Assembly: GCA_003242685.1 (NCBI GenBank)
Contig: QGVD01000015.1
Coordinates: 1 to 59,586, forward strand
Direction of reading: 5' to 3'
DNA length: 59,586 nt
Source: Pseudomonadota bacterium
Lineage (GTDB): Bacteria; Pseudomonadota; Gammaproteobacteria; Steroidobacterales; Steroidobacteraceae
In this document: positions 41,860 to 51,255 of the stretch, in pieces
Layout: each line of letters begins with the position of its first letter
How positions within the stretch are numbered: position 1 is the stretch's first letter
Made by a program: the position numbers and the translations under genes
The notes under the pieces: generated by a model
What the model saw: the letters and a program-made list of their open reading frames with translations, nothing else
Told to the model about the DNA's origin: nothing
The model's database searches: none

Positions 41860-43098
41860 ATGGATTTGAGATCGCCGCAAGCCCGCGCCGGGCTCACGCC
41901 CGTCGTTGCCGACGCTCCCACCGCGGAGTCGCTCGGAACCCAGCTCTGTGCCGCGCTGCCGCCGCTGCGCCTGCATTCCGTTTCGCTGCACGACGCGCAG
42001 GCCGACGTGCTGTGGCTCAACACCGGCACGCTGGGACCCGACGAGCACGCGCTCGCCGTCGAGGCGATCGACGTGCTGGCGCACGGGGCGAGCGGCTCGC
42101 ACTACGAGCGCGCGTTGGAGGACGGGCGCAGCGCGGTGTTCCTCGCCGTCCGCGCGCCGCAGGGCGAGCTCGTAGGTCTCGTGATGATCCTGGTGGACTC
42201 GAAGTCGCTCGCCACCCTGCGTGGCGCGACGCTCGTGACGCCGGCGGTCCGCACGATCCTGCAGCGAATGGCAGTGCTCCTGCGCCCGCGCGAGAGCGCG
42301 CCGAAGGACAGGACGCTCACTCCGCAGGAAGTCGACGAGCTGCTGTCCCTGGATGTCGAAGTCGTCGCGAAGCCGGAATCGAAGCGGGTACCGGCACTCA
42401 TGGTGCGTCAGCTCATCAAGCTGCGCTCGGGCGGCCGGACCCGGCGCTACGAAGTGATCGTGGACGGCAGCGATTCGCCGGGCGACTCGCCGGCGCGCGG
42501 CCACGGCGACGCAGCGTTCGAGACCGCGGTGCTGAGCCGGCTCCTCGAATGGCTGGCGGCGCATCGGGAGGTGTGGGAGAACGAGCCGGCGAGCTTCGCC
42601 ATCCCGGTCTCACGCGCAGCGCTCGCGGATGAGGGCTTCCTGCGGCTGGCGGCTCAGCGCCTGCGCAGCGGCGGCGTGGCCCCGCAGACCATCGGCTTCG
42701 AGATCGATCAGAGCCTCTGCATCGAGCTGCCGTCGCAGGTCGAACGCTTCTGCGCGACCTGCGAGAAGCTCGGCTGTTTCGTGGTGCTCGATGATTTCAC
42801 GTTCGACACGCGCGCCCTCGGTGTTCTCCGCTCGCGCGCGGTGAGGCTCCTCAAGCTCGATTCCCGCCTCACGACGAACGCCATGCGCGACCGCCTTTCG
42901 CAGGCAGTCGTGATCGCCATCGCACAGGCGGCGAAGGTGCTCGGGTTACACTGGGTCGCGAAGCGCGTGGAGTCGGATGCCGCTCGCGACTGGCTCGCCG
43001 CCGTGGGCTGCGATTTCGCCCAGGCACCGTCGTCCGAGAAGGCACGTCCGCTCGATTCGCTGGCGCGTGCCGTGAGCAGCCGCGCCGGGGCTGCATGA
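41860..43098 (+). CDS. degenerate EAL-like domain protein
   Basis: A 412-residue protein. Residues ~60-145 look like a GAF-type domain (SAVFLAVRAPQGELVGLVMI). The C-terminal ~170 residues follow the EAL phosphodiesterase fold: IGFEIDQSLCIELPSQVERF, VVLDDFTFDTRALGVL, RLLKLDSRL, and LGLHWVAKRVE. Catalytic residues are lost: the EAL motif is absent, the Asn of the NLS strand is gone, and VAEGVE is VAKRVE. So it should not degrade c-di-GMP but may bind it or a protein. A YajQ and a GGDEF protein are in the same window. Confidence 0.75.
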   Translation: MDLRSPQARAGLTPVVADAPTAESLGTQLCAALPPLRLHSVSLHDAQADVLWLNTGTLGPDEHALAVEAIDVLAHGASGSHYERALEDGRSAVFLAVRAPQGELVGLVMILVDSKSLATLRGATLVTPAVRTILQRMAVLLRPRESAPKDRTLTPQEVDELLSLDVEVVAKPESKRVPALMVRQLIKLRSGGRTRRYEVIVDGSDSPGDSPARGHGDAAFETAVLSRLLEWLAAHREVWENEPASFAIPVSRAALADEGFLRLAAQRLRSGGVAPQTIGFEIDQSLCIELPSQVERFCATCEKLGCFVVLDDFTFDTRALGVLRSRAVRLLKLDSRLTTNAMRDRLSQAVVIAIAQAAKVLGLHWVAKRVESDAARDWLAAVGCDFAQAPSSEKARPLDSLARAVSSRAGAA

Positions 43099-43166
43099 GT
43101 TTCCGTGTCCTTGTGAAGGGAAGGACCGCCGGGCAATAACAACAACCCGGATCAGAAGAACAACAA

Positions 43167-43192
43167 GGGCCGGGCGCGTGAGCGCCCGGCCC
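43167..43192. terminator. bidirectional Rho-independent-like terminator
   Basis: GGGCCGGGCGC and GCGCCCGGCCC form a perfect 11-bp stem with the 4-base loop GTGA, in the 145-bp gap between convergent genes (EAL-like plus, EF-hand minus). The T-rich run is better on the minus strand (CTTGTTGTTCTT), modest on the plus strand (ATTTCTCC). It can serve both. Confidence 0.8.
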
Positions 43193-43243
43193 CATTTCTC
43201 CTTCACTTCAGATCAGAGCGCGAGTTTCGAGCTTCGGTATCGC

Positions 43244-43627
43244 TTACTGATCGGGCGAGGTCTCGGGCGTGGTGGTGGGGCTGGAGCTCGAGCTCGAACC
43301 GGTGCCCGACGGGTCCGAATAACGGCCCGACTCACTCTCCATTCCCGATTCGCGGCCCGACTGTGCCTGGCCCATCGACTGGAACTCTTCGCGCGACAGA
43401 TAGCCGTCGCCGTCCTTGTCGGCGGTGGTGAACTGCGCAGCGACCTGCGTGTTGTTCGCGGCTTCGATCGCCGACACGCGGCCGTCGTTGTCCGCGTCGA
43501 GCTTCTGGAAAGCCGCCGCAGAGGTATCGAGCGCCGCGACCTTCGTATCGTCGGTCGACGACTCCTGCGCCCATGCAGCCGCCGCAACCAGAGCCGCCGC
43601 GCCAATCCCCAGTGCTGTCTTCCTCAT
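43244..43627 (-). CDS. exported EF-hand protein
   Basis: A 127-residue small protein with signal peptide MRKTALGIGAAALVAAAAWA. Two canonical EF-hand calcium loops follow: DADNDGRVSAIE and DKDGDGYLSREE. The tail is Ser/Thr/Pro-rich and acidic (SSSSSPTTTPETSPDQ). ATG 43627 has GGAGGA upstream; the longer in-frame start (43678) lacks support. Likely a periplasmic or envelope calcium-binding protein; role unknown. Confidence 0.85.
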   Translation of the reverse strand: MRKTALGIGAAALVAAAAWAQESSTDDTKVAALDTSAAAFQKLDADNDGRVSAIEAANNTQVAAQFTTADKDGDGYLSREEFQSMGQAQSGRESGMESESGRYSDPSGTGSSSSSSPTTTPETSPDQ

Positions 43628-44060
43628 TACGCGTCCTCCATCCATTGCTTGGATCGATCCTTGGCTGTGCGCCTGCACATCCGTTCACGGGGAATGAGGC
43701 AAGCCTTGTGCCAGGAGCTTTTTCCTTTGCGTTTTCAGGCACTTGCCATCATGAGCTGCAACGGCGCAAGACGGCGGCGGTCGCGACGGCCGCGTCGTTT
43801 GTCAGGGTTCGGCGACAGAGCTCCGCCGCGCGCGAGACTAATTTTCAACCGGCGGCCGGGAGCGCCTGATTCACCAGGATTTTCAAGGAGTTGAAGGTCG
43901 CCATTACCAGACAGGCCAAGCCGCCGCTCGTGCCTGAAGCCCCTGTTCGCGACGAATGGATGGATCGCTGCGCCGGAACGATTCTGCGCGGAGCCGCATT
44001 TGTCCCTAAGCTTGCATGCATGAAACGTCTCACCGCCGGACCCGGACCCGGAAAGGGCGC
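43628..44060. other. 433-bp gap, no gene supported
   Basis: Between the EF-hand gene (minus) and the LytS-like kinase gene (plus). It must hold both promoters, but no convincing -35/-10 pair was seen. A 58-codon TTG-started ORF (43891-44066) has its SD abutting the start and unconvincing composition. AT content is higher at 43705-43740 and 43840-43890. Nothing more can be claimed. Confidence 0.6.
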
Positions 44061-45191
44061 ATGCTGACGCTCGATCAGCTCCGCAGGAACCGCAACGTAC
44101 TCTTCTGGACCCTGCACGCCGCAGGCTGGGGCGCCTACGCCGTCACGCAGTCCTTCGGGGCGCTGCTCTACGAGAAGCCCCTGAGCTACCAGCTCGTGAT
44201 CGCGATCGCCGCCGGATCGGGCTTCGTCCTCAGCATGCCGATGCGCTACGTCTACCGGGCACTCTGGGGCCATCCGCCGCGCACGATCATCCTCGGCGTG
44301 CTCGGCACCTGCTACGCGATCGCGCTCGCGCTGCGGGCCGTCATCAACATCACCTACCAGCGTCTCGTCGAGCCGGACTGGCAGTTCGAGTCGCCGCTCG
44401 CGCTCTTCGGCGGTGCGCTCTCCTCGACGTATCTCCTGCTGTGCTGGAGCGGGCTGTACTTCGGCATCAAGTACTACGAATCGCTGCAGCGGCAGCGCGA
44501 GGCGGCGCTGCGGTCCGCCGCGCTCGCGCAGGAAGCGCAGCTCAAGATGCTGCGCTACCAGCTCAATCCGCACTACCTCTTCAACACGCTGAACGCGATC
44601 TCGACGCTGATCCTGGACAACCAGAACCAGACGGCGAATCGCGCCGTGCAGCGGCTCTCGGAGTTCCTGCGCTACACGCTCGACCAGGATCCGATGAAGC
44701 GCGTCACTCTGCGGCAGGAGATCGAGGCGCTGGATCTCTATCTCAGCACCGAGAGACTGCGGTTCGGCGACAGGCTGCGCCTCGAATATGCGATCGAGGA
44801 GTCCGCGCTCGATGCGCTCGTGCCGAGCCTGCTGCTGCAGCCGCTCATCGAGAACGCGGTGAAGTACGCGATCTCGCCGCGCGAGTCCGGCGGCACCATC
44901 CGCATCGAGGGCCGCGTGCGCGGTTTCATGCTGGAGATCACTGTCATCGACGACGGGCCGGGCTGCAACACGGAGTGGCTCGGCGAGGGACGCGGCGTGG
45001 GGCTGCGCAACACGCGCGAACGGCTCGCCGTGCTCTACGGCGACCGGCACCGCTTCACCGTGCTCAATACGCGCCCCGGTCTGCGCATCGACATGGCATT
45101 GCCGCTCGACACCGCACGCGAAACCCGCGTCGAGCCTCGAAGCGGGCTCGCGAAGCCCGCTGCCGCACACGAGGCGGATACCACCGTATGA
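44061..45191 (+). CDS. LytS/YehU-type sensor histidine kinase
   Basis: A 376-residue membrane kinase with four predicted membrane segments in the first ~130 residues. The His_kinase domain has phospho-acceptor His171 in LNPHYLFNTLNAI, and a HATPase with LLLQPLIENAVKYAI and GRGVGLRNTRERL. ATG 44061 follows GGAAAGGG; the ATG at 44016 lacks an SD. Its TGA overlaps the LytTR gene ATG (4 bp), defining a two-component pair. Confidence 0.93.
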   Translation: MLTLDQLRRNRNVLFWTLHAAGWGAYAVTQSFGALLYEKPLSYQLVIAIAAGSGFVLSMPMRYVYRALWGHPPRTIILGVLGTCYAIALALRAVINITYQRLVEPDWQFESPLALFGGALSSTYLLLCWSGLYFGIKYYESLQRQREAALRSAALAQEAQLKMLRYQLNPHYLFNTLNAISTLILDNQNQTANRAVQRLSEFLRYTLDQDPMKRVTLRQEIEALDLYLSTERLRFGDRLRLEYAIEESALDALVPSLLLQPLIENAVKYAISPRESGGTIRIEGRVRGFMLEITVIDDGPGCNTEWLGEGRGVGLRNTRERLAVLYGDRHRFTVLNTRPGLRIDMALPLDTARETRVEPRSGLAKPAAAHEADTTV

Positions 45192-46018
45192 GCAAGCGCA
45201 TCCGCACCATCATCGTGGACGACGAGGCGCTCTCGCGCCGGGGGCTCGCGCTGCGCCTCAGGCACGCTCCCGATTTCGAGATCGTCGCCGAATGCGCGAA
45301 CGGTCGCGAGGCGCTGGAAGCGATCACCGCGCACCGGCCGGACGTCGTGCTGCTCGACATCCAGATGCCAGGAATGTCCGGCTTCGACGTGCTCGCGCGC
45401 ATCCCGCTCGAAGTCATGCCGATCGTGGTGTTCGTCACCGCGTACGATCAGTACGCGATCCGTGCGTTCGAGGCGCGCGCCGTCGATTACCTGCTCAAAC
45501 CCGTGGACGATGCGCGCTTCGCCGCCGCGCTCGAGCACGTCCGCGAGCACATCGACGCGCGTAACGCAGCGGACCAGCGGGACCGGCTCTTCGGTCTCAT
45601 CGCCGAGATCGCGGGTACGGGAGAGATCGCGCTCGACGAGCTCCTCGCGCGCGGCCGCGCGGCGCTCGAGCGCACGCATGCGGACGTGCTTCCGATCCGT
45701 CAGGGCCGCGAGACGCTGCGCATTCCGACTGAATCCATCGACTGGATCGATGCCGCTGGCGACTACATGTGCATCCACGCGGGCGGCCAGACCCATGTCC
45801 TGCGCAGCACGATGAAGGAGCTCGAGGAGCTCCTCGATCCGGCCGTCTTCCAGCGCGTGCACCGCTCCACCATCGTGAATCTGCGCCGCGTGAGGAGCCT
45901 GCGCGCGCACATGAACGGGGAGTACTTCCTCACTCTGGAGGGAGGCCACGAGCTCAAGCTGTCGCGGAGCTATCGCGACAAGGTGGAGTACTTTCTCAAG
46001 GGCCGCCGCGCCGGCTGA
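45188..46018 (+). CDS. LytTR family response regulator
   Basis: A 276-residue partner of the upstream kinase. Receiver domain residues 1-125 with acidic pocket IIVDDEA, phospho-acceptor Asp57 (LLDIQMPG) and FVTAYDQYAIRAFEARAVDY. The C-terminal LytTR DNA-binding domain spans ~170-276 (LRIPTESIDWIDAAGDYMCI and FQRVHRSTIVNLRRV). Such regulators bind direct repeats upstream of target genes; the targets here are unknown. Confidence 0.95.
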   Translation: MSKRIRTIIVDDEALSRRGLALRLRHAPDFEIVAECANGREALEAITAHRPDVVLLDIQMPGMSGFDVLARIPLEVMPIVVFVTAYDQYAIRAFEARAVDYLLKPVDDARFAAALEHVREHIDARNAADQRDRLFGLIAEIAGTGEIALDELLARGRAALERTHADVLPIRQGRETLRIPTESIDWIDAAGDYMCIHAGGQTHVLRSTMKELEELLDPAVFQRVHRSTIVNLRRVRSLRAHMNGEYFLTLEGGHELKLSRSYRDKVEYFLKGRRAG

Positions 46019-46107
46019 GCAGTGCGGCTGCACCGTGCCGCCCTGCACCAGCACGGGAACGCGGTTTGCTCTTTCCCCTCCCCCGGACGGAATCTCGGGA
46101 GGGAGCG

Positions 46108-46599
46108 ATGGATAGCAGAGCCAAATTGCTGGGCCACCCGATCCACCAGATGCTGATCGTCTTCCCGCTGGGACTGCTCATCACCGCGGTGATCTTCGAC
46201 ATCGTGTACTTCGCGACGGACGCGCCGGGCTTCGCCACGGTCGCCTACTGGAACATTCTGGGCGGCATCATCGGCGGGCTGCTCGCAGGCATCTTCGGCT
46301 TCATCGACTGGCTCGCCATTCCGCAGGGCACACGGGCCAAGCGCATCGGCATGATGCACGGCATCGGGAACGTCGTGGTGCTCGTCCTGTTCATCGTCGC
46401 GTGGGCGCTGCGCTCGGACGACCCGCAGCACCTGCCCGTCACATCCGCGTTCGTGCTGCAGATCATCGCGGTCGCGCTCGGATCCGTGACGGCCTGGCTC
46501 GGCGGCGAGCTCGTCGACCGGCTCGGCGTCGGGGTGCACGAGGGTGCCAATCTGGACGCGCCGAGCTCGCTCTCCGGAAAACCCGCGACGCTCCGCTAG
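46108..46599 (+). CDS. DUF2231 membrane protein
   Basis: A 163-residue protein with four hydrophobic helices. It starts MDSRAKLLGHPIHQMLIVFP, the DUF2231 signature of a heme-like or metal-binding HPxHQ motif near the membrane. GIFGFIDWLAIP and the terminal VTAWLGGELVDRLGVGV follow the family. Function unknown. An excellent ribosome site (GGGAGGGAG) precedes the ATG. The aldo/keto reductase gene starts 15 bp downstream, so they probably form an operon. Confidence 0.88.
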   Translation: MDSRAKLLGHPIHQMLIVFPLGLLITAVIFDIVYFATDAPGFATVAYWNILGGIIGGLLAGIFGFIDWLAIPQGTRAKRIGMMHGIGNVVVLVLFIVAWALRSDDPQHLPVTSAFVLQIIAVALGSVTAWLGGELVDRLGVGVHEGANLDAPSSLSGKPATLR

Positions 46600-46614
46600 G
46601 CCAGCGGTCCAGAC

Positions 46615-47475
46615 ATGACGCAATCGGCCTCTCCCGCCGCACGCAGCGGCACGCTGCTCCTGGGCGGCGAGCTTCCGGTGAACCGCATGGGCTTCGGCGC
46701 CATGCGGCTCACCGGCCGAGGCATCTGGGGACCGCCGCGTGACCGGCGCGCCGCGATCGAGGTCCTGCGGCGCGCCGTAGGGCTCGGCGTGAACCTCATC
46801 GACACGGCCGACTCGTATGGCCCTCACGTCAACGAGGAGCTGATCGCGGAGGCGCTGCACCCGTACCGGCAAGGGCTCGTGATCGCGACCAAGGCCGGTC
46901 TCACGCGGCCGGGACCCGACGAGTGGCGGCGCAACGCCCGGCCCGAGCACCTGCGCGCGGCGTGCGAGGGGAGCCTGCAGCGCCTGCGCCTGGAGCGAAT
47001 CGACCTCTACCAGCTTCACGCACCGGATCCCGAAGTGCCGTTCGAGGACTCGGTCGGGGAGCTCGCGCGGCTGCAGGCGGAAGGGAAGATCCGTTTCATC
47101 GGCCTCTCGAACGTCGGTCCCGACGAGCTCGCAAAGGCTCAGCGCCTCGTGCGCGTCGTCTCGGTGCAGAACCGGTACAACCTCGAGGACCGCAAGTGGG
47201 AGAGCATGGTCGACCTCTGCGAGCGCCAGGGAATCGCTTTCCTGCCGTGGTATCCGCTCGCGGCCGGACCGCTCACCGAAGCGCGCGGACGGCTCGAGCG
47301 CGTGGCGGCGCGTCTCGGTGCGACGCCCGCGCAGGTGGCTCTCGCATGGCTCCTGCATCGCTCGCCCGTGATGCTGCCGATCCCGGGAACCTCATCGATC
47401 GCCCATCTCGAGGAGAACGTCGCGGCTGCGGCGCTCAGCCTTTCGGCCGAGGATCTGCGCGAGCTCGCCGGCTGA
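46615..47475 (+). CDS. aldo/keto reductase
   Basis: A 286-residue soluble AKR. N-terminal NRMGFGAMRLTGRGIWGPP. Catalytic tetrad: Asp and Tyr in LIDTADSYG, Lys in IATKAGL, and His in YQLHAPD. The C-terminal IPGTSSIAHLEENVAAA is the NADPH-binding segment. It lacks a signal peptide, unlike the other AKR in this window. 15 bp downstream of DUF2231 and 17 bp upstream of the amine oxidase gene, in one operon. Substrate unknown. Confidence 0.92.
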   Translation: MTQSASPAARSGTLLLGGELPVNRMGFGAMRLTGRGIWGPPRDRRAAIEVLRRAVGLGVNLIDTADSYGPHVNEELIAEALHPYRQGLVIATKAGLTRPGPDEWRRNARPEHLRAACEGSLQRLRLERIDLYQLHAPDPEVPFEDSVGELARLQAEGKIRFIGLSNVGPDELAKAQRLVRVVSVQNRYNLEDRKWESMVDLCERQGIAFLPWYPLAAGPLTEARGRLERVAARLGATPAQVALAWLLHRSPVMLPIPGTSSIAHLEENVAAAALSLSAEDLRELAG

Positions 47476-47492
47476 TCCGCTAGCATCGCGGC

Positions 47493-48815
47493 ATGGGCGT
47501 TTCATTCGACTTCGACGTCGTCGTAATCGGCGCCGGCGCGGCAGGACTTGCGGCTGCGGCGACGCTGGCACAGGCAGGGTGCTCGGTGCTTCTGCTCGAG
47601 GCACGCGACCGCGTCGGCGGACGCATCTGGACCCGTAATGAACCCGGCATTCCCGTGCCCCTCGAGCTCGGCGCCGAGTTCATTCACGGCAGGGCGCAGA
47701 TCACCTTCGATCTGCTGCAGCGTGCAGGAATTCCCGCGCTCGATGCGCATCACGAGCACTGGATCGCGCGTGACGGACGGCTCCAGCTCATGGAGGATCG
47801 CTTCAGACGCATCGCTCAGGTGCTCGCCGCGGCGCGCGACCTGAAGCCCGATGAGGACCTGTCGGTCGCCGACTTCCTCGAGCGCGTGCGTGACCCCTCG
47901 AACGCGGACGCCTGCGATGCCATCCGCAGGATGGCGGAAGGTTTCGACGCGGCCGATCCTGCACGCGCGAGCGTTCGCGCCATCGCGGAGGAATGGAGCA
48001 GCGCGACGGGTACGGATGCACCGCAGTTCCGCCCGCTCGGCGGCTATGCGCGCGTGCTCGAGCCGCTCATCGCCGCGCTCGACCGCAGCGGGGTCACGTT
48101 GCGGCTCTCCACCGCCGTGCACACTGTCGACTGGAGTTCGGACGGCGTGCGCATCGAGGCCACGTCGCTCGCGCAGAACCTGTCGGCGTCGGTCCGCTGC
48201 GCGATCGTCACGCTGCCTCTCTCCATACTCCAGCAAGCGGAAAGTGCGGTGCGCTTCGTGCCGGCGCTCGATGAGAAGCGCGACGCGCTCGAAGGGCTCT
48301 CGATGGGTCCCGTGGTTAAGCTCGTCCTGCGCTTCCGGACGCCGTTCTGGGAATCGCGCGAGCCCCTGCGCGACGCCAGCTTCTTCCATGCCCCCGATGC
48401 GGATTTCCCGACGTTCTGGAACGCACTGCCGCTGCGGGCGCCCGTGCTCACGGCATGGGCCGGCGGACCCAGAGCGGAGCGACTCAAAGGTCTCGCGCTG
48501 CCCGAGCTGGTCGACCGCGCCGTGCGCAGCGCTGCGGCGATCTTCGGGCGCGGCATCGACATTGCCGGAGAGCTCGAAGCTGCCTGGTATCACGACTGGC
48601 AGCGCGATCCGTTCGCACGCGGCGCCTACAGCTACGTCAACACCGGCTGCGAGGCTGCGCGCCGCAGCCTCGCCCGGCCCCTGGGCGGACGCCTGTTCTT
48701 CGCAGGGGAAGCTACGGACTGGGAAGGCGAAGCGGCCACCGTCGCGGGAGCACTGCAGACCGGCATGCGTGCCGCGCGCGAAGTCCTCGCAGCGCTCGGA
48801 GCCTCACACGCCTAG
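47493..48815 (+). CDS. flavin monoamine oxidase family protein
   Basis: A 440-residue FAD amine oxidase. The FAD-binding fold begins VVVIGAGAAGLAAAATLAQA with GGRIWT following. LGAEFIHGR and the C-terminal FFAGEATDWEGEAATVAGAL complete the pattern. It oxidises primary or polyamines, or related C-N bonds. Last gene of the DUF2231-AKR-amine oxidase operon, its stop overlapping the convergent diguanylate cyclase gene by 4 bp. Confidence 0.9.
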   Translation: MGVSFDFDVVVIGAGAAGLAAAATLAQAGCSVLLLEARDRVGGRIWTRNEPGIPVPLELGAEFIHGRAQITFDLLQRAGIPALDAHHEHWIARDGRLQLMEDRFRRIAQVLAAARDLKPDEDLSVADFLERVRDPSNADACDAIRRMAEGFDAADPARASVRAIAEEWSSATGTDAPQFRPLGGYARVLEPLIAALDRSGVTLRLSTAVHTVDWSSDGVRIEATSLAQNLSASVRCAIVTLPLSILQQAESAVRFVPALDEKRDALEGLSMGPVVKLVLRFRTPFWESREPLRDASFFHAPDADFPTFWNALPLRAPVLTAWAGGPRAERLKGLALPELVDRAVRSAAAIFGRGIDIAGELEAAWYHDWQRDPFARGAYSYVNTGCEAARRSLARPLGGRLFFAGEATDWEGEAATVAGALQTGMRAAREVLAALGASHA

Positions 48816-50065
48816 AAGCGTACGGCGCGCAGGACGTCCGTCGCCCGCGCGTCGAACTCACTGGAGAGCACGTGGATGCGGTTGCGGCCGGCGTGCTTGG
48901 CGCCGTAGAGCGCCTCGTCCGCGAGCTGCAGTGCGCCTCCGGGACTGCGGTGCAGGTTGGGGTGCACGATCGCGACGCCGATGCTCACCGTCACGACGCC
49001 CGCGGCGGATCCGCGGTGCTCGATGCCGAGCGCCTGGATGCGTTCCTGCAGGCGCTGCGCGATGTCGATCACGTGCTCGCGCGGCAGGTCGTAGAGGATC
49101 ACCGCGAGCTCTTCTCCACCGTAGCGCGCGGCCAGATCGAGCGGGCGCCGTGATACCGCATCGACTTCTTCCGCGATCCTCTGGAGCGCGCGATCGCCCG
49201 ACTGGTGTCCGTAGCAGTCGTTGAAGTGCTTGAACTCGTCGACGTCGATCATGAGGATGCCGATCGACCGGCGGTCGCGCAGCGCCTGCTGCCACACCAT
49301 CGCCAGATGCTCGTCGAAGGCCCTGCGGTTCTTGAGCCCGGTGAGGCCGTCACGCGCGGCCATCTCGCTCAGCACGCCGTGCTCGAGGAACTGGCTGCGC
49401 ACCGAGCGTTCGTGCGCGTAGCCCGCGATGGCGGCCAGTCCCATGTTGATGAACAGGTGAGCGCCGAAAGCCATCATCGGCGCGAACGAGCCGGAGTGGT
49501 ACAGACCGCCGACGATGAATCCTGAAGCGGCGACCAGCGTCACCACCGCCGCCTGACGGAACAGCAGTCCGGAGAAGAAGAACGCGGCGAAGGCATCCGC
49601 CACGAGCGGGGCGATGTACTCGGGATGGGCGCCCAGAATCTCGACGCCGCACGCGAACGCCCAGAAGCCGTGACAGACGGACACGAGCGGAAAGGAGACG
49701 CGCGGGTACAGCCGCTCGAACCACGGGCTCCAGGCGATCAGAGCGAGGACGGCCCGGCACACCGTGACCGCGACCACGATGGCGAGCAGCAGCCCGAGGT
49801 TCATGGAAGTCCAGGCTGCCGAGAACATTCCGGCAGGATCGCCCGAGGTTGCCTTCAGAACACCCGGCAGAATCGCGAAGAGCAGAACGGCGAGCACCGC
49901 GGAATGCCACGCACGGACGCGGCTGCGGGCATTGCGCAGGTGAGAACGCTCGAACTCGGCTTCCGTATCCGGCGCGAAGTGCAGCCTGGGAAATCCAGTC
50001 CGCAGTTCCTGCGCGTATGGGGAATCCGGGAAGCTTTCGACTCTGGGACGGCCAGGACGGCTCAC
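48812..50065 (-). CDS. membrane diguanylate cyclase (GGDEF)
   Basis: A 417-residue inner membrane protein with about five to six hydrophobic segments (~55-225). The C-terminal GGDEF domain has active-site GGEEL (316-320) and the inhibitory I-site R307-P-L-D310, five residues before it. DGLTGLKNRRAFDEHL opens the domain. It makes c-di-GMP, with product inhibition likely. The window also contains the degenerate EAL-like protein and YajQ, both potential c-di-GMP readers. Confidence 0.94.
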   Translation of the reverse strand: MSRPGRPRVESFPDSPYAQELRTGFPRLHFAPDTEAEFERSHLRNARSRVRAWHSAVLAVLLFAILPGVLKATSGDPAGMFSAAWTSMNLGLLLAIVVAVTVCRAVLALIAWSPWFERLYPRVSFPLVSVCHGFWAFACGVEILGAHPEYIAPLVADAFAAFFFSGLLFRQAAVVTLVAASGFIVGGLYHSGSFAPMMAFGAHLFINMGLAAIAGYAHERSVRSQFLEHGVLSEMAARDGLTGLKNRRAFDEHLAMVWQQALRDRRSIGILMIDVDEFKHFNDCYGHQSGDRALQRIAEEVDAVSRRPLDLAARYGGEELAVILYDLPREHVIDIAQRLQERIQALGIEHRGSAAGVVTVSIGVAIVHPNLHRSPGGALQLADEALYGAKHAGRNRIHVLSSEFDARATDVLRAVRF

Positions 50066-50436
50066 GAGAGCGATTGTCGCGCACGCCCGGCAGCCGTCAC
50101 TGAGACGTGGTACGCGAAAAAGATTATTACTGCTCCGTACGCCCGAGCTATCTCACCCGCCCGCACGCGGCCGCTTCGCGGTGCCATTCGGCCCGGCGCA
50201 GCCGCACCATCCCGGCCTGGTGAGCTGCGCGACGTCAACGCGGCTGCCGGCCTTGCACAGCCGGTCGCCGCGGACCATCGAACAGTTCAACTTTCGAGAG
50301 GCGGGAGGGCCTCAGGCGCGCGGACAGTCGAGCCCCCGGGCTCCCGGCGCCGCGCGACCTCCGATCTGTGAGCCAGCGCGCACGCGGACCAGCGGTACCG
50401 TAGCAGGATACGGATCGTCACGACGGGCTCAGAACC
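50066..50436. other. 371-bp gap, no gene supported
   Basis: Between the minus-strand diguanylate cyclase gene and the plus-strand orphan. Both promoters should lie here. A locally AT-rich stretch, AAAAAGATTATTACTG, at 50118-50133 is the most likely cyclase promoter zone, though -35 is unclear. No tRNA, ncRNA or small ORF with a good SD was recognised. Confidence 0.6.
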
Positions 50437-51246
50437 ATGGAAGCTGCGTCCCACACCGCATCCGAGTCCATGAGCTCCGAGTCGGCATCCCACGTGGTGA
50501 AGCCGGCACCGGGCGCCGGTACCCAGGCTCCGGCGTCGGTTGCACCGCTCATGGACCGCGACTTCATCGCGCGCAACCAGATCGTGGAGCGCTATCTCTC
50601 CGGCCGCCTTCCCATCAAGGGCGCGACGGAGTTCGAGCGCTTCTGCCGCGAACACCCCGAGCTGCTGGACGAGCTCGGGCTGGCCGAGCGCGTGAACGCC
50701 GCGCTGCGGCTGCTGGAGGCGAGCGGCAAGCCGGAGCCCTGGCAGGAAGCGCCGAAGAAGCCCTGGGAGAAGCCCCAGGTGCTGATCGGCCTCGGCGTCG
50801 CCGCGGTCGCGCTCGCCATCGCGCTCGCGGTGGTGTGGAACGGCAGCAGCGAGAAGACCCAGCGCATCGCCGCGCTCGAAGAGCAGGTGCGCCTGCAGCC
50901 CCTCGATCCTGCCACCAGCACGCGGACCATTCGCCTGCTGCCGAGCCGGCAGGGCAGCTCGCTCTCCCCTGCCGTGGTGCTCGGTGGGGGCGCGACTCAG
51001 CTCGCCGACCTGCGGTTCGATCTCTCCCGCTCGCCGCACCGGAACTTCCGCATCACGATCGACCGCATCGACCAGGGCCGCGTCGGAGTCATCCACAACA
51101 TCGCGAAGGACTCCAACGGACACGTGCGCATCGCCTTCAACACCTCCGCGCTGGGTCCGGGCAACTACGAGTTCACGATCGAGGGGCTCACCTGGAAGGG
51201 TGAGGCGGTCCCCGACTCCTGGATCACCATCGGCGTGCAGCGCTGA
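50437..51246 (+). CDS. unknown single-pass membrane protein
   Basis: A 269-residue protein I cannot assign. The N-terminal ~38 residues are Ser/Ala-rich and may be disordered. Residues ~40-95 (FIARNQIVERYLSGRLPIKG, FCREHPELLDELGLAERV) look like the cytoplasmic part of an anti-sigma-type protein. One membrane helix at ~115-134 is followed by a short coiled coil and a C-terminal beta-rich periplasmic domain with FRITIDRIDQGRVGVIHNIA. A later ATG (50551) is possible. No sigma factor gene adjoins, so an anti-sigma role is only a shape resemblance. Confidence 0.65.
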   Translation: MEAASHTASESMSSESASHVVKPAPGAGTQAPASVAPLMDRDFIARNQIVERYLSGRLPIKGATEFERFCREHPELLDELGLAERVNAALRLLEASGKPEPWQEAPKKPWEKPQVLIGLGVAAVALAIALAVVWNGSSEKTQRIAALEEQVRLQPLDPATSTRTIRLLPSRQGSSLSPAVVLGGGATQLADLRFDLSRSPHRNFRITIDRIDQGRVGVIHNIAKDSNGHVRIAFNTSALGPGNYEFTIEGLTWKGEAVPDSWITIGVQR

Positions 51247-51255
51247 GCGCTTCTT

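Noticed and set aside
43891..44066. 58-codon TTG-started ORF in the gap before the LytS-like kinase
   Set aside because: SD sequence touches the start codon, no homology recognised, and it ends inside the kinase start. Not enough support.
50437..51246. Calling the orphan membrane protein an anti-sigma factor
   Set aside because: Only its overall shape (cytoplasmic helices, one membrane helix, periplasmic domain) fits. No sigma factor gene and no HCC/zinc motif are present.
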